Below, piece after piece: positions 47,143 through 55,490 of a stretch of 64,000 bases of DNA. The notes beneath the pieces are model-generated. The model made no database searches, had not been told where the DNA came from, and saw only the letters and a program-made list of their open reading frames with translations. Position 1 is the stretch's first letter; every line of letters begins with the position of its first letter. The stretch lies in assembly GCA_963805505.1 (NCBI GenBank), contig CAWDUP010000007.1:558001-622000 (forward strand). The letters are read 5' to 3'. This stretch comes from JANPBY01 sp963805505. Lineage in GTDB: Bacteria > Actinomycetota > Actinomycetes > DATJPE01. Made by a program: the position numbers and the translations under genes.

Positions 47143-47722
47143 TTACCCCGTTGCGGGAGTGATCCGGCGGCGACGGCGACGTACGCCTTGCCAACTGACC
47201 ACGGCCACGATCGCGATGAGGGCCACCACCAGGACGGCGGGCAGGTGCGAGCGCAGGCGGTAGTCCACCGGGAGTACGGCGCCGCCCGAACCACCCGTGA
47301 CAGGCGCGCGTACCAGCTCAGGTCTCGAGGGCAATCCAGCGGCCGCTGCCGGGCCATCGAGGACCGCCACAGAACAGGAAGATGCGACAAAATTTGCGGC
47401 ACCGATCAGATAGGTGGCACCTACCTCGAGCTGGATGTCGCTGGACGACCCGGCATTGGGATCGAGCGTGCCAGTGATCACGCGCACCTGCGGCGCCAAC
47501 TCGTCGCCGCGCCAGACCTCGGCCACATCAAGCCTTGCCCAGTCCTCGTTGGCCTCGATGACCGTGCCTACGAACACAGTGGAAGTCTCCTGATCGACCG
47601 GTGTCTGACCGAACTCACCCGCGCAGCTCGCGACCGCCGGCGTGGGCGCTGCCCACACCGAGAATGCCGAGCAGGACGACGAGCAACGCGCACCGGCCGA
47701 CGTACCGCATCCGCGGAAGCAT
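47143..47722 (-). pseudogene. Secreted TIMP/netrin-like membrane-anchored protein, one-base frameshift
   Basis: The mature part (FVGTVIEANEDWARLDVAEVW ... ATYLIGAANF) resembles bacterial OB-fold TIMP/netrin-like domains, followed by a Pro/Gly-rich linker and a C-terminal membrane helix (HLPAVLVVALIAIVAVVSW) with an Arg-rich tail. In its own frame it starts abruptly at GTG 47658 with no signal peptide. In a second frame, ATG 47722 begins a full signal peptide (MLPRMRYVGRCALLVVLLGI ... GSAHA) that runs into it. Removing one base near 47633-47641 joins the two; 580 nt is 192 codons plus stop plus one. Function unknown; probably displayed outside the cell. Confidence 0.7.
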
Positions 47723-47764
47723 GGCAGGTCCAGATCTCATCCCGACAGGTGGAAGAGATCTCGG

Positions 47765-47818
47765 AACGGGGAACTTTGTTACGGCTATAGCCGCAACGAA
47801 CTACCCCGTTGCGACGGG
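47765..47818. repeat. 46-bp symmetric dyad after pyrF, with an overlapping alternative hairpin
   Basis: AACGGGG (47765-47771), GTT (47778-47780), CGGCTATAGCCG (47782-47793), AAC (47795-47797) and CCCCGTT (47804-47810) are all symmetric about the same centre. CCCCGT (47803-47808) can instead pair with ACGGGG (47813-47818). The pyrF stop lies inside. No U tract follows on the minus strand. It may end the pyr operon or bind a regulator. Confidence 0.65.
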
Positions 47819-48509
47819 GAGGGCCAGGGAGCGGGCGAGCTCGGCTGCGGCACGCGCCCGGGTCCTTGGCCCCGGTGATGGGTCGCCCGATGACCAGCAG
47901 GTCAGCGCCGTCGGCGAGTGCCTGGTCGGGCGTGGCGACCCGAGCCTGGTCGCCAGCGGCCGAGCCGACCGGCCGTACGCCTGGCACGATCAGAGTCACC
48001 TCAGGTCCGACTTCGGCACGAACCGCAGAAACCTCATGAGGCGAGCAGACGATCGCCCTGGCACCGGCGGTCACCGCAAGCACTGACAGTCGTCGGGCCG
48101 CCTCCAGTGCAGGTCCCCGGAGGCCGACCGCCGCGAGGTCGTCGGCGCCCAGCGACGTGAGGACGGTCACCGCAGCCACCCGAGTCTGGGGCAGCTCACG
48201 CACTGCTGCGGAGATCATGGCCGCTCCCCCGGAGGCATGCACGGTGAGGTACGTCGGCTGCAACCCGGCGACCGCGCGAGCAGCCCCGGCCACGGTGTTG
48301 GGAATGTCGTGCAGCTTGAGGTCCAAGAAGATGTCGCACCCCCCGCTGGCCTCACGGGTGCCCTCGACCGCCACGGCTCCGTGAGCGAGAAACAGCTCGA
48401 GGCCGACCTTCATCGTCGACACCGAGGAGCCGCTCGACCTCGCCCACTCCAGCGCGGTTGCCAGGTCGTCGGTGTCGAGAGCGAGAGCGATTGGTGCAGG
48501 GTGGATCAT
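47801..48509 (-). pseudogene. pyrF: Orotidine 5'-phosphate decarboxylase, one-base frameshift near the 3' end
   Basis: The last step of UMP synthesis. The decarboxylase core is intact: DIFLDLKLHDIPNTV (catalytic Lys and Asp), IVPGVRP and LLVIGRPITGAKDP. After that, at the CCCGGG near 47856-47862, the frame breaks; in the shifted frame it continues ARAAAELARSLALP and stops at 47801, just as the family should end. 709 nt equals 235 codons plus stop plus one base. Read without correction it runs on for about 80 unrelated residues. All catalytic residues precede the break. ATG 48509 overlaps the pyrD stop (ATGA). Confidence 0.9.
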
Positions 48510-49603
48510 GCGTCCTCCTGGACGAGATCTTCTTGTTCTTCATCACCTGCCGCGGTGACAGAGCTGATCGGTGAGGAGCTCAGCGCAGCGTCGGCAGCCG
48601 AAGCGGGACCGTTCGGGGAGCCGCTCGAGGTGTCGCGGTGAGCGAAGCCGATCGCGTCCGCCAGTCGGGCGAAGCCGCGCTCGGCCAAGGCAAGGTCGAG
48701 CTCGCGAGAAACCCGGCTGACGGCCGACGGATCGTTGAACACGACGGTGCCGACGGAGACGGCCGACGCCCCGGCCAGGATGAACTCGAGCGCATCCAGA
48801 CCGGTTCGGATGCCGCCCATCCCGAGGATCGGAACCTCCGGAAGTGCTGCGTGCACCTGCCACACGCAGCGCACCGCGATCGGCCGGATGGCGGGTCCGG
48901 AAAGCCCACCGGTAACCCCAGCCAGAGCGGGTCGCATGGTCTCGGTGTTGATGACCATGCCGAGCGCGGTGTTGATCAGTGAAAGCCCATCGGCCCCAGC
49001 ATCGACGACCGACTCGGCCACCTCGACGATGTCGGTGACATCCGGCGACAGCTTGGCCAGCACGGGCACGCCCGACTGCGTGGCCCGCCGCACCCCGCCA
49101 ATGACAGCAGCCGCCGCTGCGGGGTCGCACGCGAACACCTGACCGCGATCCTCGACGTTGGGACAGGAGATGTTCACCTCGATCGCCGAGATCCCGTCGA
49201 CGGCACGCAGCCGCGTCGCTAGCCGGACGTACTCATCGACCGAGCCGCCGGCGATGGACACCACTGCGCGCGCACCACGGGCGCGCAGCCAGGCCAGGTC
49301 CTTGTCCAGGAACGCGTCGATCCCCGGCCCTTGCAGACCGATCGAGTTCAGCATCCCGCTCGGTGTCTCCGCCATCCGTGGCGTAGCGCGTCCCGACCGG
49401 GGCTTCAGCATGATCGACTTGGTGACCACCGCACCGATGGCGCTCAGGTCAACGAACGGTTCGAGTTCTCGCCCAGCCGCAGCGCAACCAGACGCTGTCA
49501 GCACCGGGTCCGGCAGCACCAAGGAACCCAACGCGGTGCTCATGTCGACGGCCGGAAGCGTCCGGGTCGCCTCTGGGGCAGTGGTGATGCGCATCCTGGT
49601 CAT
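48506..49603 (-). CDS. pyrD: Dihydroorotate dehydrogenase, class 1B catalytic subunit
   Basis: Oxidises dihydroorotate. 365 residues. The catalytic cysteine lies in VNISCPNVEDRGQ, as in NAD-linked class 1B enzymes rather than the quinone-linked class 2. Other FMN-site motifs: GMLNSIGLQGPG, AKLSPDV and GMGGIRTGLDA. The last 40 residues are a Ser/Ala/Asp/Glu-rich tail not needed for the fold. It starts one base after the pyrK stop, whose product is its electron-transfer partner. Confidence 0.95.
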   Translation of the reverse strand: MTRMRITTAPEATRTLPAVDMSTALGSLVLPDPVLTASGCAAAGRELEPFVDLSAIGAVVTKSIMLKPRSGRATPRMAETPSGMLNSIGLQGPGIDAFLDKDLAWLRARGARAVVSIAGGSVDEYVRLATRLRAVDGISAIEVNISCPNVEDRGQVFACDPAAAAAVIGGVRRATQSGVPVLAKLSPDVTDIVEVAESVVDAGADGLSLINTALGMVINTETMRPALAGVTGGLSGPAIRPIAVRCVWQVHAALPEVPILGMGGIRTGLDALEFILAGASAVSVGTVVFNDPSAVSRVSRELDLALAERGFARLADAIGFAHRDTSSGSPNGPASAADAALSSSPISSVTAAGDEEQEDLVQEDA

Positions 49604-49604
49604 G

Positions 49605-50459
49605 TCAGCTCACCGCCGACGGTGCCCCGAGGGCGTCAGCAGGCACCGTGCCCAACGCATCCCAACGGATGGCGTCGCCGTTGAAGACTGGCCCATCGAC
49701 GCACGACCGGGCCATTCGGGTGACACCGTCCTCGCCGACCACGGGCAGGACGCAGGTCATGCACACGCCGATTCCGCAGGCCATCGCTTCCTCGACAGCC
49801 ACCTGACTGTGCGCTCCATAGGCTCGTGCAATCTCGGTCACAACACGAAGCATCGGCATCGGCCCGCAGGCGTAGACCACATCGGACTCGTTACGCTGCA
49901 ACAGGTTCGGCAGTACGTCGGACACTCGGCCACGATCCCCAGCCGACCCGTCCTCGGTGGTGATGGCAACCGACTGAGACATCCGCTTCGCCTCAAGAGC
50001 CCCGAACAGCTTCGACTCTGTCGCAGCGCCGATGACGAAATCGACGCGGCAGCCCCGGGCTCGCAGCTGCTCGGCGAGTGAGAACAGCGGAGCGGAGCCG
50101 TACCCACCACCGACGAGCGTGCAACCCACCGGCTCCTTGGGCAGCGCGAAGGGTCGACCCACCGGCCCGACGACATCGACGGGATCGTGCGGTCGAAGTT
50201 TCGACATCCAGGTCGTGCCGGCGCCGTGCGGAGAGAAGATGATCTCGACCGTTCCGCCGTAGACCCCGCGTTCTTGGATCTTGTAGATCGAGAAAGCCCT
50301 ACGGAGCAGCGTCGAACCCCCTGGCCCACCGACTGCGAGCGCGACGAAGTGCCCCGGGCGTGCCTGCTCGGCCACCCCCGCAGCGACGAGTGTGAGCGCG
50401 AAGTAGTCGCCGATGCGTCGCATCGACAGCACTTCGCCCTTCACCTGTACCGGGGCCAT
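49605..50459 (-). CDS. pyrK: Dihydroorotate dehydrogenase electron-transfer subunit
   Basis: Passes electrons from PyrD to NAD+. 284 residues: FAD-binding ferredoxin-reductase-type barrel (about 1-105; RRAFSIYKI), NAD-binding domain (about 108-225; TLVGGGYGSAPLFSLA) and a C-terminal 2Fe-2S site with cysteines in EEAMACGIGVCMTC and ARSCVDGPVF. The start codon shares one base with the carB stop. Confidence 0.94.
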   Translation of the reverse strand: MAPVQVKGEVLSMRRIGDYFALTLVAAGVAEQARPGHFVALAVGGPGGSTLLRRAFSIYKIQERGVYGGTVEIIFSPHGAGTTWMSKLRPHDPVDVVGPVGRPFALPKEPVGCTLVGGGYGSAPLFSLAEQLRARGCRVDFVIGAATESKLFGALEAKRMSQSVAITTEDGSAGDRGRVSDVLPNLLQRNESDVVYACGPMPMLRVVTEIARAYGAHSQVAVEEAMACGIGVCMTCVLPVVGEDGVTRMARSCVDGPVFNGDAIRWDALGTVPADALGAPSAVS

Positions 50460-53400
50460 CAGGTGCTCTCCTCCCGCCACGCTTGGAGTTCTCGACCGTA
50501 CTCCTGCAGCGGTCGGACCCCGACCTCGCCCGCTAGCAAGGCTTCGATGCCCTGGACGGCGGCAGCCAACCCTTGGACGGTGGTGATGCAGGGCACGCCA
50601 CGGCGTACCGAGGCCGTCCGGATTTCATAGCCGTCCACGCGGGCACCGACGCCATAGGGCGTGTTCACCACGATGTCGATGCGGCCAGCCGTGATCTCCT
50701 GGACGGCGTCGAAGGTGCCGTCATCGGGTTCGAAATGCTTGCGGACCACGGTCGCCACGACACCGCTGCGACGAAGGACCTCGGCCGTGCCCTCGGTCGC
50801 CAGGATCTCGAAGCCCAGGTCCGCGAGCCGCTTGACCGGGAAGACCATCGAGCGCTTGTCCCTGTTGGCCACCGAGACGAACGCGCGGCCTTTGGTCGGT
50901 AGTCCTCCGGCGTAGGCGGCGAGCTGGCTCTTGGCGTAGGCCGTTCCGAACAGCGCGTCGATGCCCATGACTTCCCCGGTCGACTTCATCTCCGGGCCGA
51001 GGACGGTGTCAACGCCGTGAAAGCGCCCGAACGGGAGCACCGCCTCCTTGACCGAGGTGGCCACGTCAGCCGGCAGCGATCCGCCGTCCAGCGAGGCGGG
51101 CAGCAGACCCTCAGCACGCAGGGTGGCGATGGACGTGCCGAGCATCACCCGAGCCGCCGCTTTGGCCAGGGGCACCGATGTCGCCTTCGACACGAACGGC
51201 ACCGTGCGTGACGCGCGCGGGTTGGCCTCGAGGACGTAGAGCACGTCACCGGCCAGCGCGTACTGGACGTTGAGCAGACCATGGACGCCGACACCGCGCG
51301 CGATCGCCTCGGTCGAGCGGCGGATCCGGGCGATCTCGGCGCGGCCCAAAGTGATCGGAGGCAGCGCACAGGCGGAGTCCCCGGAATGTATTCCGGCCTC
51401 CTCGATGTGCTCCATCACGCCGCCGAGGTAGAGCTGGTCACCGTCGAAGAGGGCATCCACGTCGATCTCGACGGCATCGTCGAGGAATCGGTCGACGAGC
51501 ACCGGGTGCTCGGGACTGATCTGGGTGGCGCGCGCGATGTAGTCGGCCAGCATGGCCTCGTCGTAAACGATCTCCATCCCGCGACCACCGAGCACGTAGG
51601 ACGGCCTAACCAGAACGGGGTAGCCGATCTCGTCGGCGATCTCCTTGGCCTGCTCGAAGGACTTGGCCGTGCCGTGCTTGGGAGCGGGCAAGCCCGCCTC
51701 GGCGAGCACCCGACCGAACGCGCCGCGCTCCTCGGCGAGGTGGATCGCCTCGGGAGTCGTCCCCACGATGGGCACACCCGCGTCCTTGAGCGCCTGCGCG
51801 AGCGCCAGCGGGGTCTGCCCCCCGAGCTGCACGATCGCGCCGACCACCGGCCCGGCGGCGGACTCCGCAGCGAACACCTCGAGAACGTCCTCGAGGGTCA
51901 GCGGCTCGAAGTAGAGCCGGTCGCTGGTGTCGTAGTCGGTGGAGACGGTCTCTGGATTGCAGTTGACCATGACGGTCTCATAGCCCGCCTCCCGCAGGGT
52001 CATGGCGGCGTGCACGCATGAGTAGTCGAACTCGATGCCCTGACCGATCCGGTTCGGCCCGCTGCCGAGGATCAGCACTGCAGGTCGGGTGCGGGAGGCG
52101 ACCTCGGTCTCCTCGTCATAGGAGGAGTAGTGGTAGGGCGTCCGCGCCGCGAACTCGGCCGCGCAGGTGTCGACGGTCTTGTAGACGGGTCGGATGCCGA
52201 GCGCCTGTCGCACACCTCGTAGCACCGTCTCGGTGGTCCCGCGGAGGTCCGCGAGCTGCCGATCGGAGAATCCGTGCCGCTTGGCCCGACGCAACAGCTC
52301 CGGCCCGAGCTCAGCCGCGCTGGCCACCTCTTCAGCGACCTCGTTGAGCAAGGCGATCTGGTCCAGGAACCAAGGGTCGATCCCAGTCGCGGCATAGACC
52401 TCGTCGACCGAGGCGCCGGCGACCAGCGCCTGCTGGACGACGCGCAGGCGAGCGTCTCGAGGCAGCGCAGCCTCGGCCAGCAGCGCCTCCTTGTCGAGCT
52501 CGCCGTCGGTCCAGCCGAACACCGAGTCCGGACGCTCGAGCGAGCGCAGCGCCTTCTGCAATGCCTCGGTGAAGGAACGCCCGATCGCCATCGCCTCCCC
52601 CACCGACTTCATCGTTGTGGTGAGACCGGGATCAGCTTGCGGGAACTTCTCGAAGGCGAAGCGCGGCGCCTTCACGACCACGTAGTCGAGTGCTGGCTCG
52701 AACGACGCCGGCGTGACACCTGTGATGTCGTTGGGGATCTCGTCAAGGCTGTAGCCGACGGCGAGCTTCGCGGCGATCTTCGCGATCGGGAAGCCAGTGG
52801 CCTTTGACGCGAGAGCCGAGGACCGCGATACGCGAGGGTTCATCTCGATGACGATCATCCGACCGGTTGCCGGATCGATCGCGAACTGGATGTTGCAGCC
52901 ACCCGTGTCGACTCCGACCGCCCGGATCACGTCGATGGCGACATCCCGCATGTGCTGGAACTCGCGGTCGGTCAGGGTCATGGCCGGGGCGACGGTGATC
53001 GAGTCCCCGGTGTGCACCCCCATCGGGTCCACGTTCTCGATCGAGCAGATCACGACCACGTTGTCGCTGCGGTCGCGCATCAGCTCCAGCTCGTACTCCT
53101 TCCACCCGATGATGGACTCCTCGAGCAGAACCTCCGCCGTAGGGCTCGCCTGCAGGCCGCCACCGGCAATTCGATGCAGGTCGGTCTCGTCGAAGGCAAT
53201 CCCCGAACCGGCCCCGCCCATCGTGAAGGAGGGGCGTACGACCACCGGATAGCCGAGCTCGAGCGCGCCGGCCTCGCACTCGTCCATGCTGTGGCAGATG
53301 ACCGAACGCGCAGACTCTGCACCGAGCTCGGCGACGATCTGCTTGAACCGCTCGCGGTCCTCCCCCCGCTGGATCGCCTCGAAGCTGGCGCCGATCAGCT

Positions 53401-53740
53401 CGACGTCGTGCTTGGCGAGGACGCCCCGCTCGTGCAGCGCCACGGCCGCGTTGAGGGCCGTCTGCCCACCCAGGGTCGCCAACAGCGCATCGGGCCGCTC
53501 GCGTTCGATGATCTTCTCGATGACCTCTGGAGTGATCGGCTCGACGTAGGTGGCATCGGCCAGCTCCGGATCGGTCATGATCGTCGCCGGGTTGCTGTTC
53601 ACCAAGATGACCCGGAGACCCTCAGCGCGCAGCACTCTGCAGGCCTGCGTGCCCGAGTAGTCGAACTCGCACGCTTGACCGATGACGATGGGTCCCGAAC
53701 CGATGACGAGCACCGACTCCAGATCGCTTCGGCGTGGCAT
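50459..53740 (-). CDS. carB: Carbamoyl-phosphate synthase, large chain
   Basis: 1093 residues, full length. Two homologous ATP-grasp halves (about 1-400 and 555-935) joined by an oligomerisation domain, and a C-terminal methylglyoxal-synthase-like allosteric domain (about 940-1093). Each half starts with an IGSGP-type motif: VLVIGSGPIVIGQACEFDYS and LILGSGPNRIGQGIEFDYS. The product feeds both pyrimidines and arginine, so the enzyme is usually controlled by UMP and ornithine through the last domain. Shares one base with the carA stop. Confidence 0.97.
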   Translation of the reverse strand: MPRRSDLESVLVIGSGPIVIGQACEFDYSGTQACRVLRAEGLRVILVNSNPATIMTDPELADATYVEPITPEVIEKIIERERPDALLATLGGQTALNAAVALHERGVLAKHDVELIGASFEAIQRGEDRERFKQIVAELGAESARSVICHSMDECEAGALELGYPVVVRPSFTMGGAGSGIAFDETDLHRIAGGGLQASPTAEVLLEESIIGWKEYELELMRDRSDNVVVICSIENVDPMGVHTGDSITVAPAMTLTDREFQHMRDVAIDVIRAVGVDTGGCNIQFAIDPATGRMIVIEMNPRVSRSSALASKATGFPIAKIAAKLAVGYSLDEIPNDITGVTPASFEPALDYVVVKAPRFAFEKFPQADPGLTTTMKSVGEAMAIGRSFTEALQKALRSLERPDSVFGWTDGELDKEALLAEAALPRDARLRVVQQALVAGASVDEVYAATGIDPWFLDQIALLNEVAEEVASAAELGPELLRRAKRHGFSDRQLADLRGTTETVLRGVRQALGIRPVYKTVDTCAAEFAARTPYHYSSYDEETEVASRTRPAVLILGSGPNRIGQGIEFDYSCVHAAMTLREAGYETVMVNCNPETVSTDYDTSDRLYFEPLTLEDVLEVFAAESAAGPVVGAIVQLGGQTPLALAQALKDAGVPIVGTTPEAIHLAEERGAFGRVLAEAGLPAPKHGTAKSFEQAKEIADEIGYPVLVRPSYVLGGRGMEIVYDEAMLADYIARATQISPEHPVLVDRFLDDAVEIDVDALFDGDQLYLGGVMEHIEEAGIHSGDSACALPPITLGRAEIARIRRSTEAIARGVGVHGLLNVQYALAGDVLYVLEANPRASRTVPFVSKATSVPLAKAAARVMLGTSIATLRAEGLLPASLDGGSLPADVATSVKEAVLPFGRFHGVDTVLGPEMKSTGEVMGIDALFGTAYAKSQLAAYAGGLPTKGRAFVSVANRDKRSMVFPVKRLADLGFEILATEGTAEVLRRSGVVATVVRKHFEPDDGTFDAVQEITAGRIDIVVNTPYGVGARVDGYEIRTASVRRGVPCITTVQGLAAAVQGIEALLAGEVGVRPLQEYGRELQAWREEST

Positions 53741-54864
53741 CAGGCGCTCACCTGGACCATCGGATCTGCGCCCATCAGCTGAGCGAACCGGTCGAACAGG
53801 TAGGCAGAGTCGTGGGGACCGGCCGCCGCCTCCGGGTGGTATTGCACGGAGAAAGCTGGCACGTCGAGGCAGCGCAGCCCTTCCACGACGCCGTCGTTCA
53901 GCCCGACGTGGCTCACCTCCGCCCGACCGTGCGGGGTGTCCGACACTGAGCCAACCGGGGCGTCGACGGCAAAACCGTGGTTGTGCGCTGTGATCTCGAC
54001 CTTCCCCGTGGCACGGTCGAGCACCGGTTGGTTGACCCCCCGGTGACCGAACCCCAGCTTGTAGGTGCCAAAGCCCAGGGCACGGCCCAGGACCTGGTGG
54101 CCGAAACAGATGCCAAAGACGGGGAGGCGCCGCTCCAGGGCTGCAGTCACCAGGGCTACGGCGTGGCCGGCCGTGACGGGATCACCCGGGCCGTTGCTGA
54201 AGAAGACCCCGTCGGCTCCCATGGCCACCAGTTCGTCGACCGACGTTGTCGCCGGCAGCACGTGGACCTCCATGCCGCGCTCGGCCATCCGGCGGGGTGT
54301 CATCGCCTTGATGCCGAGATCGATCGCTGCAACGCGGTGCCGCCGCACGCCCTCGGCCGGGATGACGTACGGTCCACGGGTCGTCACCTCACCGACGAGG
54401 TCGGCGCCGGTCATCGACGGACTTGCGAGCACCTTCGCCAACAGTGCTTGCGCATCGCTGCCGGTGCTGGAGATCCCCACGCGCATCGCTCCGCGGTCGC
54501 GCAGGTGCCGGGTCAGTGCGCGGGTGTCGATTCCGCTGATACCGACCACTCCCTGTCCTTGGAGCTCGGCATCCAGGCTGCGTCGCGACCGCCAGCTCGA
54601 AGGTCGCCGCGAGGGATCGCGCACGACGAAGCCGCTCACCCAGATGCGTTCGGACTCGGGATCGTCGTCATTGACGCCGGTATTGCCGATGTGCGGTGCG
54701 GTCATCACGACGACCTGACCGTGATAGCTGGGATCGGTCAATGTCTCCTGGTAGCCGCTCATGGCGGTGCAGAACACGGCCTCGCCGAAGGTCTCCCCCA
54801 CGGCGCCGTACGCCTGGCCGGCAAAGCTGCGGCCGTCTTCGAGCACCAAAATCGCGTCCGTCAC
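53740..54864 (-). CDS. carA: Carbamoyl-phosphate synthase, small chain
   Basis: Class I glutamine amidotransferase that supplies ammonia to CarB. 374 residues. N-terminal domain: DGRSFAGQAYG, SGYQETLTDPSY. Amidotransferase domain: catalytic Cys in PVFGICFGHQVLG, with the His and Glu in VQYHPEAAAGP. GTG 54864 overlaps the stop of the PH-like gene (GTGA). Confidence 0.96.
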   Translation of the reverse strand: MTDAILVLEDGRSFAGQAYGAVGETFGEAVFCTAMSGYQETLTDPSYHGQVVVMTAPHIGNTGVNDDDPESERIWVSGFVVRDPSRRPSSWRSRRSLDAELQGQGVVGISGIDTRALTRHLRDRGAMRVGISSTGSDAQALLAKVLASPSMTGADLVGEVTTRGPYVIPAEGVRRHRVAAIDLGIKAMTPRRMAERGMEVHVLPATTSVDELVAMGADGVFFSNGPGDPVTAGHAVALVTAALERRLPVFGICFGHQVLGRALGFGTYKLGFGHRGVNQPVLDRATGKVEITAHNHGFAVDAPVGSVSDTPHGRAEVSHVGLNDGVVEGLRCLDVPAFSVQYHPEAAAGPHDSAYLFDRFAQLMGADPMVQVSA

Positions 54865-55490
54865 AGCGGGACCTCCGGAATTGCCACCGGGTTGCCGGTG
54901 GGTCGTGCCACTGGCGTACCTGCACGGAGAGCCTCGATCGCGGTGGCCAACTCCGCATGCCGGCGCACCGAGATCGCCCGGAAGCCGCTCTGCCAGCGCC
55001 TTCTGCCGTGCTTCCACCCGATGACCAACAAGGCGCCGAGGCCGAAGGGGGTCCCCCCGGTCGCCGTCTCGACGTGAGCGCCGGTCAATGATTCGGCGGG
55101 GATGTAGAGCAGCTCCGACCCTTCGCGCTCGACGAACACCCCACGGTGAGTAACCGCGACGGACGCAGCCGACGGGCCGGCGAGCCCGAGGGATGACACC
55201 ACGAGACTGACATCAGCACAGTCCGTCGTCGCCAGATAGCGGCCCTTGTACGGTCCCGCCAGTACGTCGCCAAGATCCTCCGGGCTCGGGGGCAGGGGCC
55301 GGAGGGCATCCTCGGCAGGGTGGCCTGCACGCCAGCCGCGCCAGCACACCCAACCGACCGCCACGAGGACCAGGAGGCCTGCCCCGGCGAGCGCCACGCC
55401 CTCCGGCCAGCCCGAGGTGGACCCCGAAGCGGACCCCGAGGTGGACAGGGTGGTGGCGGCCGCTGAGGGCAACGACACGCCAAGGGTCAC
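54861..55490 (-). CDS. Membrane-anchored PH-like protein inside the pyr operon
   Basis: 209 residues. One membrane helix (about 31-50, GVALAGAGLLVLVAVGWVCW) is preceded by a Ser/Thr/Gly-rich N-terminus. The remaining 150 residues contain a PH-like beta barrel: YKGRYLATTDCADVSL, VAVTHRGVFVEREGSELLYIP, LGALLVIGWKHGRRRWQSGF. It overlaps pyrC upstream and carA downstream by 4 nt, so it is fully embedded in the operon. Similar proteins occur at this place in other actinobacteria. Its job in pyrimidine synthesis is unknown; a membrane anchor for the enzymes is one possibility. Confidence 0.8.
   Translation of the reverse strand: MTLGVSLPSAAATTLSTSGSASGSTSGWPEGVALAGAGLLVLVAVGWVCWRGWRAGHPAEDALRPLPPSPEDLGDVLAGPYKGRYLATTDCADVSLVVSSLGLAGPSAASVAVTHRGVFVEREGSELLYIPAESLTGAHVETATGGTPFGLGALLVIGWKHGRRRWQSGFRAISVRRHAELATAIEALRAGTPVARPTGNPVAIPEVPL

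Noticed and set aside
44200..47722. Mobile element or prophage remnant in the accessory block
   Set aside because: No transposase, integrase, terminal inverted repeats or tRNA attachment site can be seen.
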